From contig OU342638.1 of assembly GCA_910589415.1 (NCBI GenBank), positions 12,502,014 to 12,566,013 of the forward strand: DNA of 64,000 nt. The letters run 5' to 3'. The translations under genes were made by a program, and so were the position numbers. The DNA comes from Malachius bipustulatus. Taxonomy: Eukaryota; Arthropoda; Insecta; Coleoptera; Melyridae. Position 1 is the stretch's first letter; every line of letters begins with the position of its first letter. Under the pieces are notes generated by a model. It searched no databases. It saw nothing but the letters and a program-made list of their open reading frames with translations, and was not told the DNA's origin. Positions 47,051 through 58,306 of this stretch are shown piece after piece.

Positions 47051-48118
47051 ATGAATAACGTTTACTACAACCCCGGACACACGGTATCGTTTGCATCTAA
47101 AAAAAAATTACAAGAATCCCTTCCGCAATATACTAAACACAATGTTGAAAAATGGTTGAGATCACAAGAGACGTATACTTTGCACAAACCAGCCATAAAG
47201 AAATTTTCCAGAAATAAGTATCACGTTACTAATATTGACGATCTTTTTGAAGCAGATCTTATAGATGTTCAAAGTATTAGTAGTTACAATAAAAACATGA
47301 AATTCCTATTCTGTGTTATTGATGTATTTAGTAAATTTGCGTGGGTTCGCCCGTTGAAAAATAAAAGCGCAACAACCGTATCTGAAGCCTTAGACAGTAT
47401 TTTTTCATCATCTAAGAGAACACCAATTCGGATACAGACAGATGGTGGTAAAGAGTTTTTGGCGGGGGCAACACAAAAATTATTTAAAAAATACGGGATT
47501 ATACATGTGCTTACTCAAAACCCTGACATAAAAGCCTCTGTTGTGGAGCGCTTTAATAGAACTCTGAAGACAAAATTATTTAAAATATTTACTTACAATC
47601 AAAGTTACGAGTACATGAGTTTCTTGCAGAAAGTTGTTGAAGCCTATAATAAAACGAAACACAGAACTATAAAAATGGCTCCGATTAATGTTTCTGAAAA
47701 TAATGTTTTAGAAGTGTACAACAACGCATTCAGTATTAAGAAGAAAAATCAGCGAGTAGCAAAGTATGCCATTGGTGACTTCGTAAGAATATCAAAATTT
47801 AAAAGAACTTTTGAAAAAGGTTATGAGCAAAACTGGACTTTAGAAATTTTCAAGATATTACGTGTAATAAAAACGCACCCATATACAGTCTACAAACTTT
47901 GCGATTTAAAAAATGAACCTATAGATGGGATTTTTTACGAAAAAGAGCTTCAGAAGGTTAATTATATGGAGACCTCTCTATTTAAAATAGATAAAATAAT
48001 CAAGCGTCGGATGAATAATGGCAGAAGAGAGTTGCTCGTCAGCTGGATAGGTTATCCTAAAAAATTCAATCAGTGGATACCGTCCGACGATCTAGTAAAA
48101 TATGGATCAAGAAAGTGA
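47051..48118 (+). CDS. Polinton integrase (rve family) with chromodomain, intact
   Basis: Open for 355 residues, the usual family length. The catalytic core has Asp in EADLID (about residues 67-72), Asp in QTDGGKEF (about 131) and Glu in VVERFNRTLK (about 166), the DDE triad with some 34-35 residues between the last two. A C-terminal chromodomain-like segment, LVSWIGYPKKFNQWIPSDDL, occupies residues about 328-347. Homologues join Polinton ends to target DNA and make 6-bp duplications, matching those around the miniature element at 37,976. It is the only undamaged gene in this element. Whether it is expressed is unknown. Confidence 0.92.
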   Translation: MNNVYYNPGHTVSFASKKKLQESLPQYTKHNVEKWLRSQETYTLHKPAIKKFSRNKYHVTNIDDLFEADLIDVQSISSYNKNMKFLFCVIDVFSKFAWVRPLKNKSATTVSEALDSIFSSSKRTPIRIQTDGGKEFLAGATQKLFKKYGIIHVLTQNPDIKASVVERFNRTLKTKLFKIFTYNQSYEYMSFLQKVVEAYNKTKHRTIKMAPINVSENNVLEVYNNAFSIKKKNQRVAKYAIGDFVRISKFKRTFEKGYEQNWTLEIFKILRVIKTHPYTVYKLCDLKNEPIDGIFYEKELQKVNYMETSLFKIDKIIKRRMNNGRRELLVSWIGYPKKFNQWIPSDDLVKYGSRK

Positions 48119-48867
48119 TTTTTATTTAACCCTATTAAGCAACAGCTCAGCGAAATACTACCCTAATAACACCACGACGAGCTTTTTCACACATCTACCT
48201 AAATCAATAAGATTAGAAGGTACATGGACGGTGGCTATTGCTGAGTTTCATTGCCCCTGTTCAATGAACACGTAAAGGAAAGATCAGAACATAATTTACT
48301 TAGAACTATGTGATGAAGACTCAAAAATAACTTTTGAAAAGGTACGGTTGGAGAGTGGAAATTACAGAGACATTGGAGATCTCTTGACAACACTTAATTC
48401 TCAGCAGCGACTGATAGCTCTCGGCCTTTCTTTTAATATGAACTCATCTACATCTAAAATTTCTGTAGCAGTGACAAATGGCAGTAATTTGAAATCTTCA
48501 CGGTTTTCACCATACCTGTGCTACAACTCGGTTTTGATCCTAAAGAAAATATCTTAACCACGCGAACAGCCTCTCAGTCTGCAAATAAACTATTAGGATT
48601 ACCGTCGAAATTTTTCATCTACTGTGCTGTGACATTGTGGAACCCCAAATTGTTGGTGATACGTGTGCAAAACTGCTAAGGATTGTTACTGTAGATAATT
48701 CGAAGTTCGTGTACGGATCCGAAAAAATGATGACCTTTTCACCCCTCCATTACGTTAGAATTCTCAAAAGAGAGTTTGATGTTGTGGAAATTGATATAAG
48801 AACAGAGTTTGGTCACAAAGTACCATTTTTATTCGGTAGTTGTTGCGTAAACTTTAAAAAATTATGA
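48102..48867 (+). pseudogene. Penton-like minor capsid protein (single jelly roll), broken
   Basis: Starts MDQESDFYLTLLSNSSAKYY, overlapping the integrase end by 17 bases, followed by LPKSIRLEGTWTVAIAEF, the characteristic Polinton penton beginning. A TAA at 48,273-48,275 interrupts; the same frame continues to about 48,500. Two frame changes follow (GLPSKFF, then EPQIVGDTCAKLLRIV) before the conserved end EFDVVEIDIRTEFGHKVPF. The stop at 48,865-48,867 overlaps the next ATG. It would form the capsid vertices. Confidence 0.75.
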
Positions 48868-49346
48868 AGCATCGACACAGCAATTTGACATCTCTGGCAA
48901 AGTGCCCATATCATGAATATTACATCAATTAAGCTGGCACAGGTGTGGGAGCGATTTACAGAGGAACGTATTTTCAAAAGGGTCACGGATTTGGAAGCTT
49001 CTTGAGAGGGGTATTCAGATCTATCCTCTCTCTAATTAAAAGCGGTTTTAAAATCGTAGGTAACGAGGCTCTCAAAGGCGGTGTGGGATTTATTGAGGAC
49101 GTAATAGATCATAAACCTTCGGCCGAGTCGTTTAAAATGCGTTTCAATGTCGCTGCAGAAAATTTGAAAAATAAAACGGAGAATAAAATCCAACGCATGG
49201 TGGGGTCTGGTAAATCTAAAACTATAAAAAGAAAACTTAAGAAAAATAACCTTCATAACATATTCGACGCCCCGCAAAGGAAGAGAAAACGTCAAGATAA
49301 AACTATCAAGATATATTTTCACCTTGAAAATGTCATTTTTGCATAA
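48864..49346 (+). pseudogene. Minor virion protein with GHGFGSFLRGVFRS motif
   Basis: ATG at 48,864 overlaps the penton stop as ATGA. The frame has a TAA at 48,930-48,932 and is otherwise open to 49,346. YFQKGHGFGSFLRGVFRSIL is followed by an amphipathic segment (GFKIVGNEALKGG) and a Lys/Arg-rich tail (RKRKRQDK). This small protein precedes the major capsid gene in many Polintons and has been compared with adenovirus minor proteins; that analogy is tentative. The end overlaps the capsid ATG at 49,330. One nonsense codon is the only lesion I see. Confidence 0.65.
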
Positions 49347-49826
49347 CCAGTCTTGTGAGTGTATTAAGTCGGAGTTAGATTTATTTGCACTACCATCAAC
49401 GCAGACAAGTATAGAAAAAGGACAATGGATATATTATAAACCAATCTCATCTTTATCTGATCAGACACCGTTGGAGTTTGTTATACCTGGTATAGGTGAT
49501 GAATATTTGGACTTATCTCAAACCTATTTACACATGAGTGTAAAAATCTGTAAAGAAGACGGAACAGCTTTACCCGCAGAATCATCAACTGGACCAACGA
49601 ATAATTTTTTACATTCGATATTCAATCAGGTTGACGTCTACTTGAATCAAAAACTTATCTCGCCGCCCAGTAACACCTACGCCTATACAGATCGTACATG
49701 GAAAATTTGTTAAATTATGGACCTGCAGCAGCAAACTCGCACCTGACTGCCGCATTATGGTATTTAGATACATCTGGTAAAATGAACAGCACAGATGATG
49801 GGGAAAGTAAAGGGTTTAGTTTCTAA
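49330..49826 (+). pseudogene. Major capsid protein, N-terminal fragment (double jelly roll)
   Basis: Begins MSFLHNQSCECIKSELDLF and includes PLEFVIPGIGDEYLDL and FNQVDVYLNQKLISPP, typical of Polinton major capsid proteins (often labelled F54H12.2-like in databases). A one-base shift near 49,690 separates these from ENLLNYGPAAANSHLTAALW. The gene breaks off at about 49,815-49,826, exactly where the polymerase gene begins from the other strand. Roughly the first 165 residues survive out of a protein normally several times longer, so it cannot form capsids. Confidence 0.8.
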
Positions 49827-51259
49827 TAAAATGTGGTTCCCACGTCTGCGGCTCATTCAGAAATGCTTTTGCTAAGAAACAACCGTCATAACCTTTCATA
49901 TTATGAGCGATGGCTGTTATGGCTTTATGTTTAGGTATTAAACTTGCCAGATATTCCGCGAATTCTTTGATGGGATTATTTTTGAATACATGTTGTCTAA
50001 TGCCACAGGTGTTACATTCGACAGCGATATCGACGTCCGAGTTTATACATTTAGGACAAACTTGTTGAGCTAGGCAGAGATTAGGTTTATGCAAAAATCT
50101 GCTAACACGTATGAGTTTAGTCTGCGTGCATTCGAAATCAAAGAAAACAAATAAATATCCCTCACGTAACTCTTCCTCCTTCTTTTGACTAAGTTTGTTA
50201 GGTTGCATAAAGCAAAAATGTCTCAATGGCTTATCTTGCAGGCGCATTTTACAATATTTAATACCGCATTTGTGTTGTTTTCTATTATTTCGCACGTATG
50301 TTGTGAAACATGTATTGCATTTACGTATTAAACTACACGTTTCGGCTTTGTGACCCTCGAAACAATTTACCCCTCTAAACACTCTATGACAATTATGGCA
50401 ATCGATTTTTGCTTCCAATTTACTACACAGTGGGCCATTTCGACAGCATGGACATTTGTATGTGCAATTCACATGGCGGTCTTTACTTGCATACCTTTTT
50501 TTACATGGCTCGCAGGAATAGCTAGTGGCGAAACATGCTGTTAAGCTTAAAATTAGATTTACGTGATTGTTTTCCATTATTAAATTAATAATAGTGGGTG
50601 TTTCACTTTGTTTAACCCCATCAAAATATACGCTTTTACCTGTACGACTGTTATATATCACGATTGCGATATTTTTTGAATTTAGAAATCTTTGTAATTT
50701 TTGAATTTCTTTTAAACTGGCCCCCTGAGATAGGTTAATATCAGCTAATCGGCATAACCTTCTACCCCTCTGTTCTATTAGAAACTGGTTTCTAGAGAGT
50801 AATTCAAACTCGGTTTGTGTATTGGTTTAAAAAGCTACCGCGTATGCTAAGCACAAATTATCTGTATTCTTCACTTCTAAAATACCTCTTTTTCTTTTAC
50901 AAAACTCCTCGTACGTGCATCCTGGCATTCGTAGATTTGCTCCACCTTGAACTCGCGGTAGTACAACCCTGTCAATTACTAATGTTAATTTCCCGTTGAG
51001 GAAGAACATAGCGTTGGATTGCAAGATCTTTTCTAAAGTGTTGAGGATTACTTCTGCTGACAGCTGATCTCGGCGTCTGAATGAGATGGCAAGAGGTCGG
51101 TCTGGAAAATCTTCGTTATGGTATACGAATACGAGACCTACTCGGTCGGAGCCATCAAAGTCTCGCATACCTCTTTCCATAACTTCATCTATTCCCGCCT
51201 GTAAATACACGCATTATTAGTTCAACGTTTCTATGCTATTTTGTTTATAATATTCATAA

Positions 51260-51292
<33 letters not shown>

Positions 51293-52475
51293 TAGATACC
51301 TTGACATATTGAAGAGGGTTCGATGTACCGTCATAATCTTTGAATTGGAAAGTTAATCTCCTGCCTGTTAGCTTAAATTTTTTAAACTCCCGTGAAAATT
51401 CGCTTAAAATTTGAACGATTGCTCCATGACCAATCTGCGGTCGATTTACACTAGAGCTAGTGCTCGATTTCCCGGGAAACTTTTCGATCAGCTGGTTCGT
51501 TTGCATCTTCTGTGCTTCTTCCATTCGACGGTACAGGGTTATTGCCTCTGGAGTTTTCAAGTATTCATTATTAAAAACTATCCGCCAATCGAGCACCTGT
51601 AAAACATAAAATATAGGTACCTATATAAATATCGACCTTGAAATCGCGATGCATTGAAGACAACTAACCTGCTTCAGAGTTTTTAATTTGTTGGGGTCTT
51701 GATGGAAAGCGTCACCCTGGAACATTCTTAAAAGTTGTCTGTACTGTAGGCCTCAATCATTATTTTAAAAGCCGCTTCATCGTAGGATTTTGCTACATGT
51801 CTAGTCTGCAGCTGATTTACTCTAGAGCTAGTACCCGCTTTCCCGAAAACATTTTCGATCAGTTGGTCCGTTTGCATCTTCTGTGCTTCTTCCAGGCGAC
51901 GGTACAGGGTTATTGCCTCGGGAGTTTTAAAGGACTCATTATTAAAAACTATTCGCCAATCGAGCACCTGTAAAATATAAAATATAGACCCATAAATATC
52001 GACCTTGAAATCGAGAGACATTGATGACAACTAACCTGCTTCAGAGTTTTTAATTTGTTGACATCTTGATGAAAAGCACCACCCTGGAACATTCTTAAAA
52101 GTTGTTCCGTACTGTATGACTCAATCATTGTTTTAAAAGCCGCGTCATTAGATTCACTTCCCAGCTTTCGGTCAATTTCATTAATGATATTTTGATGCGG
52201 AGAGCCACCTACACTCTTCGAAGGTTGTTTAATAAATTTTTCATTCAGAACCTGCCGATTTAATGAAATAGTTTTTAAAATAAAGTTGCATGCAATTTTT
52301 AAATATAAATCAAATAAAGTCAGTTAATTAAAGCACTTGAATATAAATCTAAAAATTTTCTTACCTCTCGTACGATTCGCAGCCTCTCCAAGTCGGTGAA
52401 AAATTGTTTTGGTACATGGTTGAAATTTCAACTAGGTAGATCGTACTTTTCGAGCGATTTCTTGAAAAGATCCAT
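49816..52475 (-). pseudogene. Protein-primed DNA polymerase B, N-terminal half, with introns
   Basis: Five exons can be read on the minus strand: 52,475-52,365, 52,251-52,036, 51,967-51,669, 51,596-51,300, and 51,198 onwards, each bounded by GT-AG. Exon 1 (MDLFKKSLEKYDLPS) has a TGA; exon 3 has a one-base deletion; a frame change lies near 50,825. The last exon carries a cysteine-rich region (CEPCKKRY, CPCCRNGPLC, CHNCHRVF), then VFFDFECTQ (exonuclease motif I, Asp and Glu) and AHNMKGYDG (motif II). The frame stops after motif II at 49,816: the polymerase palm (motifs A-C) is missing. The order matches Polinton polymerases. Exons 3 and 4 begin with near-identical sequence; see findings. Confidence 0.85.
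51261..51291. repeat. (CA)n microsatellite in a polymerase intron
   Basis: About 15 CA units lie in the intron between exons 4 and 5 of the Polinton polymerase gene. Confidence 0.9.
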
Positions 52476-52571
52476 CTTCACTGAGAACTGTTTTGGCGTC
52501 AATTTTGATGCAATAATAAAAATTATTTTGTACGGTACTCTTGTATAAAAGCAAGCTAAGCTAAACTGGTA

Positions 52572-53219
52572 TGTACTTGAATGATAAAAGTTTGTCTTAG
52601 ATAACCTCCAAGGGTCATTAAATCTGCATTATACTGATAATTAATTAATTGTTAGTGAAAGTCTTCGCAAAGTCCGCGCCCTTTTGTCTATACCTACATG
52701 AGTAACCCGAATGACGTGGAATCTAAATTTCTAATGAAATAGTTTTGCAAATTGGTGTATAAACTCCATCGTAATATGCTTCTTATTTTCTAACCAGATT
52801 TTAAGTATTTAAAGGTAGAGGCGACTCATACATGTAATTACTAATGAAATATTTTCTATGAAAGTGCTCGTAGAAATTCCACCTTAAGAGTAAACTCTTA
52901 AGATCAATACCAAAAGATCGAATATCAAAATCCATACCATTTTGTTCATAACTACATGAGTAATCCGAATGACGTCGCTTTTAAATTTTCTAATGAGACA
53001 GCATGTAAATAAGAAGGCATACGTAGATTCATAATGTTTCTAATCTTATAAATATTATCAAGTATTTAAATCTTAGGAGCGACTCATACATGCAATTACT
53101 TTGATTACTAATTAAATATTAATATTTCCCATCAAATGCATCTTAAAAAAAAATTCCATCTAGTAATCTAGGTCATTATCATGATCTTGATATCTTGATC
53201 GCTAATGAGAGAAATCGCT
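52572..53219 (-). repeat. Polinton right TIR
   Basis: Reverse complement of 37,271-37,959, ending GAGAGAAATCGCT at 53,219. The DNA immediately outside is a fragment of the palindrome family seen at 24,483-25,466. Confidence 0.85.
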
Positions 53220-54591
53220 AGGTACATCCCAAAGTTTTCATAGCCACCTTTTGTTTTTTCTTATGGCCGCCGTATTGTTTTTCTATGTCATTCGGTATGA
53301 AAAAAAATAATGGAAACCAAAAACTAATAAACTTCAAAAAAAATTTCAAAAATTTTTATTCTTTTTTTTCCCTAAAAAATAAGACAACTTTTTAGATAGA
53401 ATATCATAGAGAAATTAAAAAACCATGAGGCAAGCAGTATGACTTCATATTGACGTATTTCAGCGTTTTTTTTTTTTTGTTTTTCTTCGAAAAAAGAAGA
53501 TCTAAAAATTTTAAATTAATAAATAATTTTTTGTAAGCTCACATAAATCATTAACTTCTATCATCTGACGTTTCAAAAATTTTCAAAGCACATTAGATCC
53601 CGGAGATTTTATAGTCAACTTTTGTTTTTTTTTATTTTTTATGGTCGCCATATTGGTTTTTTATGTCGTCTTGTTCTTCTTTAGTGTTAATGGCCTTTAG
53701 CTTTTATCAGCTATTTGGCCAGATTTCGTCATTCGTTGAAAAAAACAATGGAATCAAAAATTTATATACATAAAAAAAACAATTACTTTTTTTTACAAAC
53801 AAGTTTTCATACCGGATATAGAAAAATTTAAAAAAACATACGGCAAACGCAAACAGTACATGCAGGGTGTTAAGAAAATGACGGATAAACTCTTCAATTC
53901 ATTGTAGGGGACACTCAGTAAAGTACAGGAAAAATAATTTAAAAAATTCTGGTCTTTAATTTGGTGAGATAAAAAATGCCAAAGTTAACATTTTAATATC
54001 TTTGTTTTTCAGTATTTGCAAAAAATAAATGATTTTACAGATATAAATAAGGGTACCTACTTTAATCGTTATCAATTAAAAAAATTGCTTAAGATGTCTT
54101 ACTGGCTTGGAAAATTTGATAAGATTTTTTTCTTTTTTAAGATATGCTGAAAAAAAAGCATTTGGCAACAACGGTTTTGATACCTTGACTACCTACATTG
54201 TTAGAAATTAGACGAAGTTACCAAATACCAACTGTTATCAGGATATTTCAGGAACGGTCACAGATATATTGTATGCTTTGACGGATTCGAGAACACCACT
54301 TAATAGGACATCTTTTCTCTAATTTAACTGAGCCTGTATCTCTTAGCGTTTACGAGCTACCCATAGTGGGCTCTGAAATAAGGGACACCCTGTAAGTTTA
54401 ACTATCCAAGTTCATCCCCTTGGCAGGGGTTTATATTATCTTCGCTTATCATAAGGAGCAGATATCGAGTGATACGTCATTTTGAAAGCTACTTGAATTC
54501 TCTTTACAACAAAATCTCACTTTTTGGGTTTCTTTCTTCTTAATTTTCCCAAGTTTCCTAATTTTTAAGTTTAAAATTCAGGTCTGTTTTT
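53220..54591. other. Intronic repeat fragments right of the Polinton
   Basis: No gene. 53,260-53,650 contains fragments (TTCTTATGGCCGCCGTATTG) of the palindrome family at 24,483-25,466, and 54,240-54,350 resembles its other arm. The Polinton thus borders on, or inserted into, a copy of that family. Confidence 0.5.
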
Positions 54592-55969
54592 TACGACGGC
54601 GTATTAGTGCCACGGCGCAAAATATATTTTTTTAATATTTCGACATTTCAAAACTCAAAATTTTGAGTTTAATCTCACAATTTTGTGTTTTAATCTCAAA
54701 ATTTCGACTTTTAAATCTCAAAATTTCGAGATTTAATCTCAAAATTTCGAGAGTTAATCTCAAAATTATGAGATTTTAAACTCAAAATTTTGTGATTTTT
54801 TGTCAAAATTTTGAGTTCAATTCTTATAATTTTGTGTTTTAAATCTAAAAATTTTGAGAATTAAAGTCAAAATTTTGAGATTTAAATTCAAAATTTTGAG
54901 TTTTGAAATGTCGAAATATTGGCACTGAAAGCAAACAACCATTGTTATTAAACAAGGTTAAATGCGCATGTCACTCAACGAAGTTCTGTGTTGCGTGATT
55001 TTAGTAGCTGATAACTAGTATTCTGGTCAGAATCTGATAAGTCAGGTCTTTGGTCGTTGTTTTGAAATTTACAACCTCTAGCCTCTAGGGTTTTTTTTCT
55101 ATATATTTTATATTTTACTTTTTTTTTCATTTTCTTGAAATTTCAGGGAACAAAACTAACGATGGCCAGTGAGCCATTGTTAGTTTTGTGCGGTATTCCA
55201 ACTGTATTTCAACAGCGGAATAATCTCTTTGAATCTCGCATTCGTACTTACGAAGTTGGAATACAGCACAGTGTTGCCAGGTTGTACTGATTTTACGATA
55301 TGTATCGATTTTTACTGAATAAAAAAGATGACCAGATTGATCGGTTCTAAACCAGATTGATCGGAACCTGATGAGTCAGCTCATTGGACATTGTTAGTTT
55401 TGTTCCCTGAAATTTCAAGAAAATTAAAAAAAAAGTAAAATATAAAATATATAGAAAAAAAGCCCTAGAGGCTAGAGGTTGTAAATTTCAAGGGGAAGAG
55501 AGAACCTAACAACGACCAAAGACCTGACTTATCAGATTCTGGCCAGAATTCAGCTACTAAATCACGCAAAACAGGACTTCGTTGAGTGACATGCGCATTT
55601 AACCTTGCTTAACAACAATGGTTGTTTGTTTTCAGTGCCAATATTTCGACATTTCAGAATTCAATATTTTGAATTTAAATCTCAAAATTTTGACTTTAAT
55701 TCTCAAAATTTTGAGATTTTAAACACAAAATTTTAAGAATTACTAAACTCAAAATTTTGACAAAAAATCACAAAATTTTTAGTTTAAAATCTCAAAATTT
55801 TGAGATTAAATTTCGAAATTTTGAGATTTAAAAGTCAAAACTTTGAGATTAAAACACAAAATTGTGAGATTAAACTCAAAATTTTGAGATTAAACTCAAA
55901 ATTTTGAGTTTTGAAATGTCGAAATATTAAAAAATATATTTTGCGCCATGGCACTAATACGCCGTCGTA
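54592..55969. repeat. Long palindrome with CTCAAAATTTTGAG arrays
   Basis: TACGACGGCGTATTAGTGCC at the left is mirrored by GGCACTAATACGCCGTCGTA at the right. Each arm carries about 260 bases of repeated, self-complementary AAAATTTTGAG-type words (54,645-54,905 and 55,655-55,910), then a segment with CAGGTCTTTGGTCGTTG and its mirror. The centre near 55,280 is not palindromic. No protein. Confidence 0.8.
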
Positions 55970-56069
55970 GTTTTTAATTTTAGTTCATCTTCCAATTTTG
56001 AGATTGATTCGTTAAGAGCTAAACTCTTTTGATTTAAAGAGTCATACAATAATAAATCATGCACCTTCA

Positions 56070-56943
56070 TACAGGGTGTTTCACCAGCAGATCGACGTAC
56101 CTTAAGGGTAGGTGTATTTTTTCAAGGCGATTCGGGATCTGGTTTTGAAATTTTTCTGAGGCCCTTCGTCTATCAATGACATACTTATTACCTCGCATTT
56201 TTCGCCGATTCAAAAACTGCAGGGCCGTACTTAATTTTTCAGGCCACTATCGGTTTTGTCAAAAAGTTCATCCTTTATGCATTTTCTTCTTTCGGTTGTT
56301 TTTCTTGTCAAAAAATAAGCTTTGACAAGAAAAACAATCGAAAGAAGAAATGGCAAGGCAATTTTGAGCTGAGGCGCAGAATTATCGCGGCAGCTAATGA
56401 AATAAGAGGAAACCCTGAAGTGATGCTCGAGGTAACGGAAGATTTACTGAAAAGGTGCCGAGTTTGATGGTGGCCTGTTTGAACATTATCTGCACTGAAT
56501 TGTAGTTTTTCTTCCAAGCATTTGTGTTGATATTTTTCTTTCTATTTCGCTTATTTGTTAATTTGTTAAATTGTGTTAGTTATCCGCTTAATGTCTCAAT
56601 GTGTTTGTTTGTCATTAAAATTACTGTTTCTTCTTTCAGTTTTTTTTTTCTCGTTAAAGCTTATTTTTAGCTTTAAAAAATCTATAACGGTCCCTAATCT
56701 TGGCTAAACCTGTATATCAAGCAAATTTATTCGAAATAACTACAAAATATGCATGTTTACAAAATCACACTCCATCAATTCGTTCAAACAATACTGCTCA
56801 TAAAAAATTTCGGCAAAATGCATTAATCACCCTGTAACATCGGAACGAAGGGCCTCAGAAAAATTTCAAAACCAGATCCTGAATCGCCTTGAAAAACTAC
56901 ATCTATCGTTAAGCTAGGTCGGTCTGCTGGTGAAGCACCCTAT
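56070..56943. repeat. Fold-back element, TACAGGGTGTTTCACC ends (874 bp)
   Basis: TACAGGGTGTTTCACCAGCA is mirrored near the right end (TGCTGGTGAAGCACCCTATA). Arms match inwards, including CAAAACCAGATCC and its inverse near 56,145. The inner part holds a hairpin at about 56,290-56,345 (TTGTTTTTCTTGTCAAA and its inverse). No coding function. Confidence 0.7.
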
Positions 56944-57074
56944 ATACTGAATACAAACTTTCGCTCCATTTCAGAGGTACCTATTTTTTAAAAACATGAC
57001 CCTTTTGTGCATTTAAAATCTCTATTCATTTGATAAAAGGGACCTACTCATCGCAATCTTCTTTTATTTTCCAG

Positions 57075-57115
57075 ACGATTCCCGAGTGGCGACGGTTCAA
57101 CCCAGCAATAAATTG
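57075..57115 (+). pseudogene. DUF4780 paralogue, exon 2
   Basis: Preceded by TTTTATTTTCCAG and followed by GTAAGTTA. Same 41-base length and phase as 28,141-28,181, coding RVATVQPSNKL after two residues. The exon itself is undamaged. Confidence 0.6.
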
Positions 57116-57314
57116 GTAAGTTAATATAATTTTTATTAACCAAGTAACTTATTGGTAATACCAAGTTAGAAGATTGTTTTAGTGTTTTTTTTTATTTCTT
57201 GTTATTTTTTTTTTTTATTACTAAATTATGTTCATAGAGTGGCGAAAAAGGTCCTCGGTGGCTTAGTCACTTGATAGCATAATCCTTTTCCATCATCGTA
57301 TCCACACCAAATTA

Positions 57315-57454
57315 AATAGTATATTATGCAACGAGCTTATAATGAAGGCTATTAATACGCGAGTATGATGGTTAAGATACGAGCCGTAGGCGAGTGTCTT
57401 AACCATCATAAGAGCGTATTAATAGCCATTATCTGCGAGTTCCATACACTATTT
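57315..57454. mobile_element. MITE with TAGTGTATGGAACTCGC-type ends
   Basis: AATAGTATATTATGCAACGAG at the left is imperfectly mirrored at the right, and the inner words GGCTATTAATACGC and GCGTATTAATAGCC are exact inverses. About 140 bp. A similar palindrome ending in TACACTATTTTTCC lies at 58,184-58,306. Confidence 0.5.
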
Positions 57455-58183
57455 TTTCTACGACACTTGTTTATTGCATAGAAAAGATAAAAAAATTATA
57501 TATTTTAACAATGACCCGTGTACAATTGCGGATCATTGAGGTTAAAATAGGTTGCTATTTGTTCACGCATATTACCAAATTTTCTCTTCGTCGCTAAGGT
57601 TATTCTGCTAAGACATGTTTTAGTATGAAGTTTAAAGGGCACTACTCACTACTGCGTAATTTTTATTATGCGAAGTTCGAATTCCGAATTTTACGCTTCG
57701 ATTTAAGATTAATTCATAATTTTAATAACATCGACAGCCATTAATTACGATATTATTTACCTGCGCAACGCGGGTCGCAGCGTTGCCGCTTTGAATACTA
57801 TCACGGAGCGTTACGAATGATATAATACTTTATCTTCCCATCTTTTACACGATAAACCTACTTATCAAATTAATTAAGGTAACATAAAATCTTGATAAAT
57901 TTTCTTTGAATGTTACTTATGTTCTAAATTAAATAAACGTTCAGAATTTTTTTTTCAGAAATACAGAACTTATATCACAAGGCAATTTTTGTCGTAAGTA
58001 TGACAACTTTGTGACTTTCGGTTGGCTTGCCGACCCGATTGTGAGCGAAAAGGACCCGATTCGATTGCAAATGCTCCTCTGCCATTGGATAGCTTGACCA
58101 GTGCTTTAATGAAAATTTGTATCTTAATGAGACCCATTAAAGCACTGGTGATTCATATTTAATATGCATATTAAAGGTTGGGA

Positions 58184-58306
58184 GTAGAAAATAGTATATA
58201 CATTACTAACGTGGAAAGTGACCCCATTTCACACGAGAGGGAGATTGTTATCCCATGAGTGTGAAATTACACTTTCAACATAAAGTAATGTACACTATTT
58301 TTCCTA
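58184..58306. mobile_element. MITE, second copy type
   Basis: GAAAATAGTATATACATTAC is mirrored by GTAATGTACACTATTTTTCC. Inner CACACGAGAGGG and CCCATGAGTGTG are loosely complementary. It is about 120 bp. Confidence 0.5.

Larger units (their letters stand above)
37271..53219. mobile_element. Polinton/Maverick element, decayed, hosting a nested element
   Basis: Inverted ends at 37,271-37,959 and 52,572-53,219 enclose a set of genes diagnostic for Polintons: packaging ATPase, retroviral-type integrase, capsid proteins, small virion proteins and protein-primed DNA polymerase B. Without the nested 5.79-kb element it is about 10.2 kb, shorter than the usual 15-20 kb; a deletion removed the 3' halves of the major capsid and polymerase genes. 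Structural genes run rightwards from the left TIR and the polymerase leftwards from the right TIR. The left end AGCGATTTCTCTCATT is AG-started as in the family, but I found no matching 6-bp duplication, so one end may be eroded or rearranged. Confidence 0.85.

Noticed and set aside
37971..53225. Attempt to give the outer Polinton a 6-bp target duplication
   Set aside because: Bases next to the ends (AGTGAT on the left, AGGTAC on the right) do not match; the element boundary on at least one side remains unproven.
56308..56517. A 69-residue minus-strand frame in the palindrome
   Set aside because: It lies within the fold-back element and has no similarity I recognise; other arms of such elements give equally long frames.
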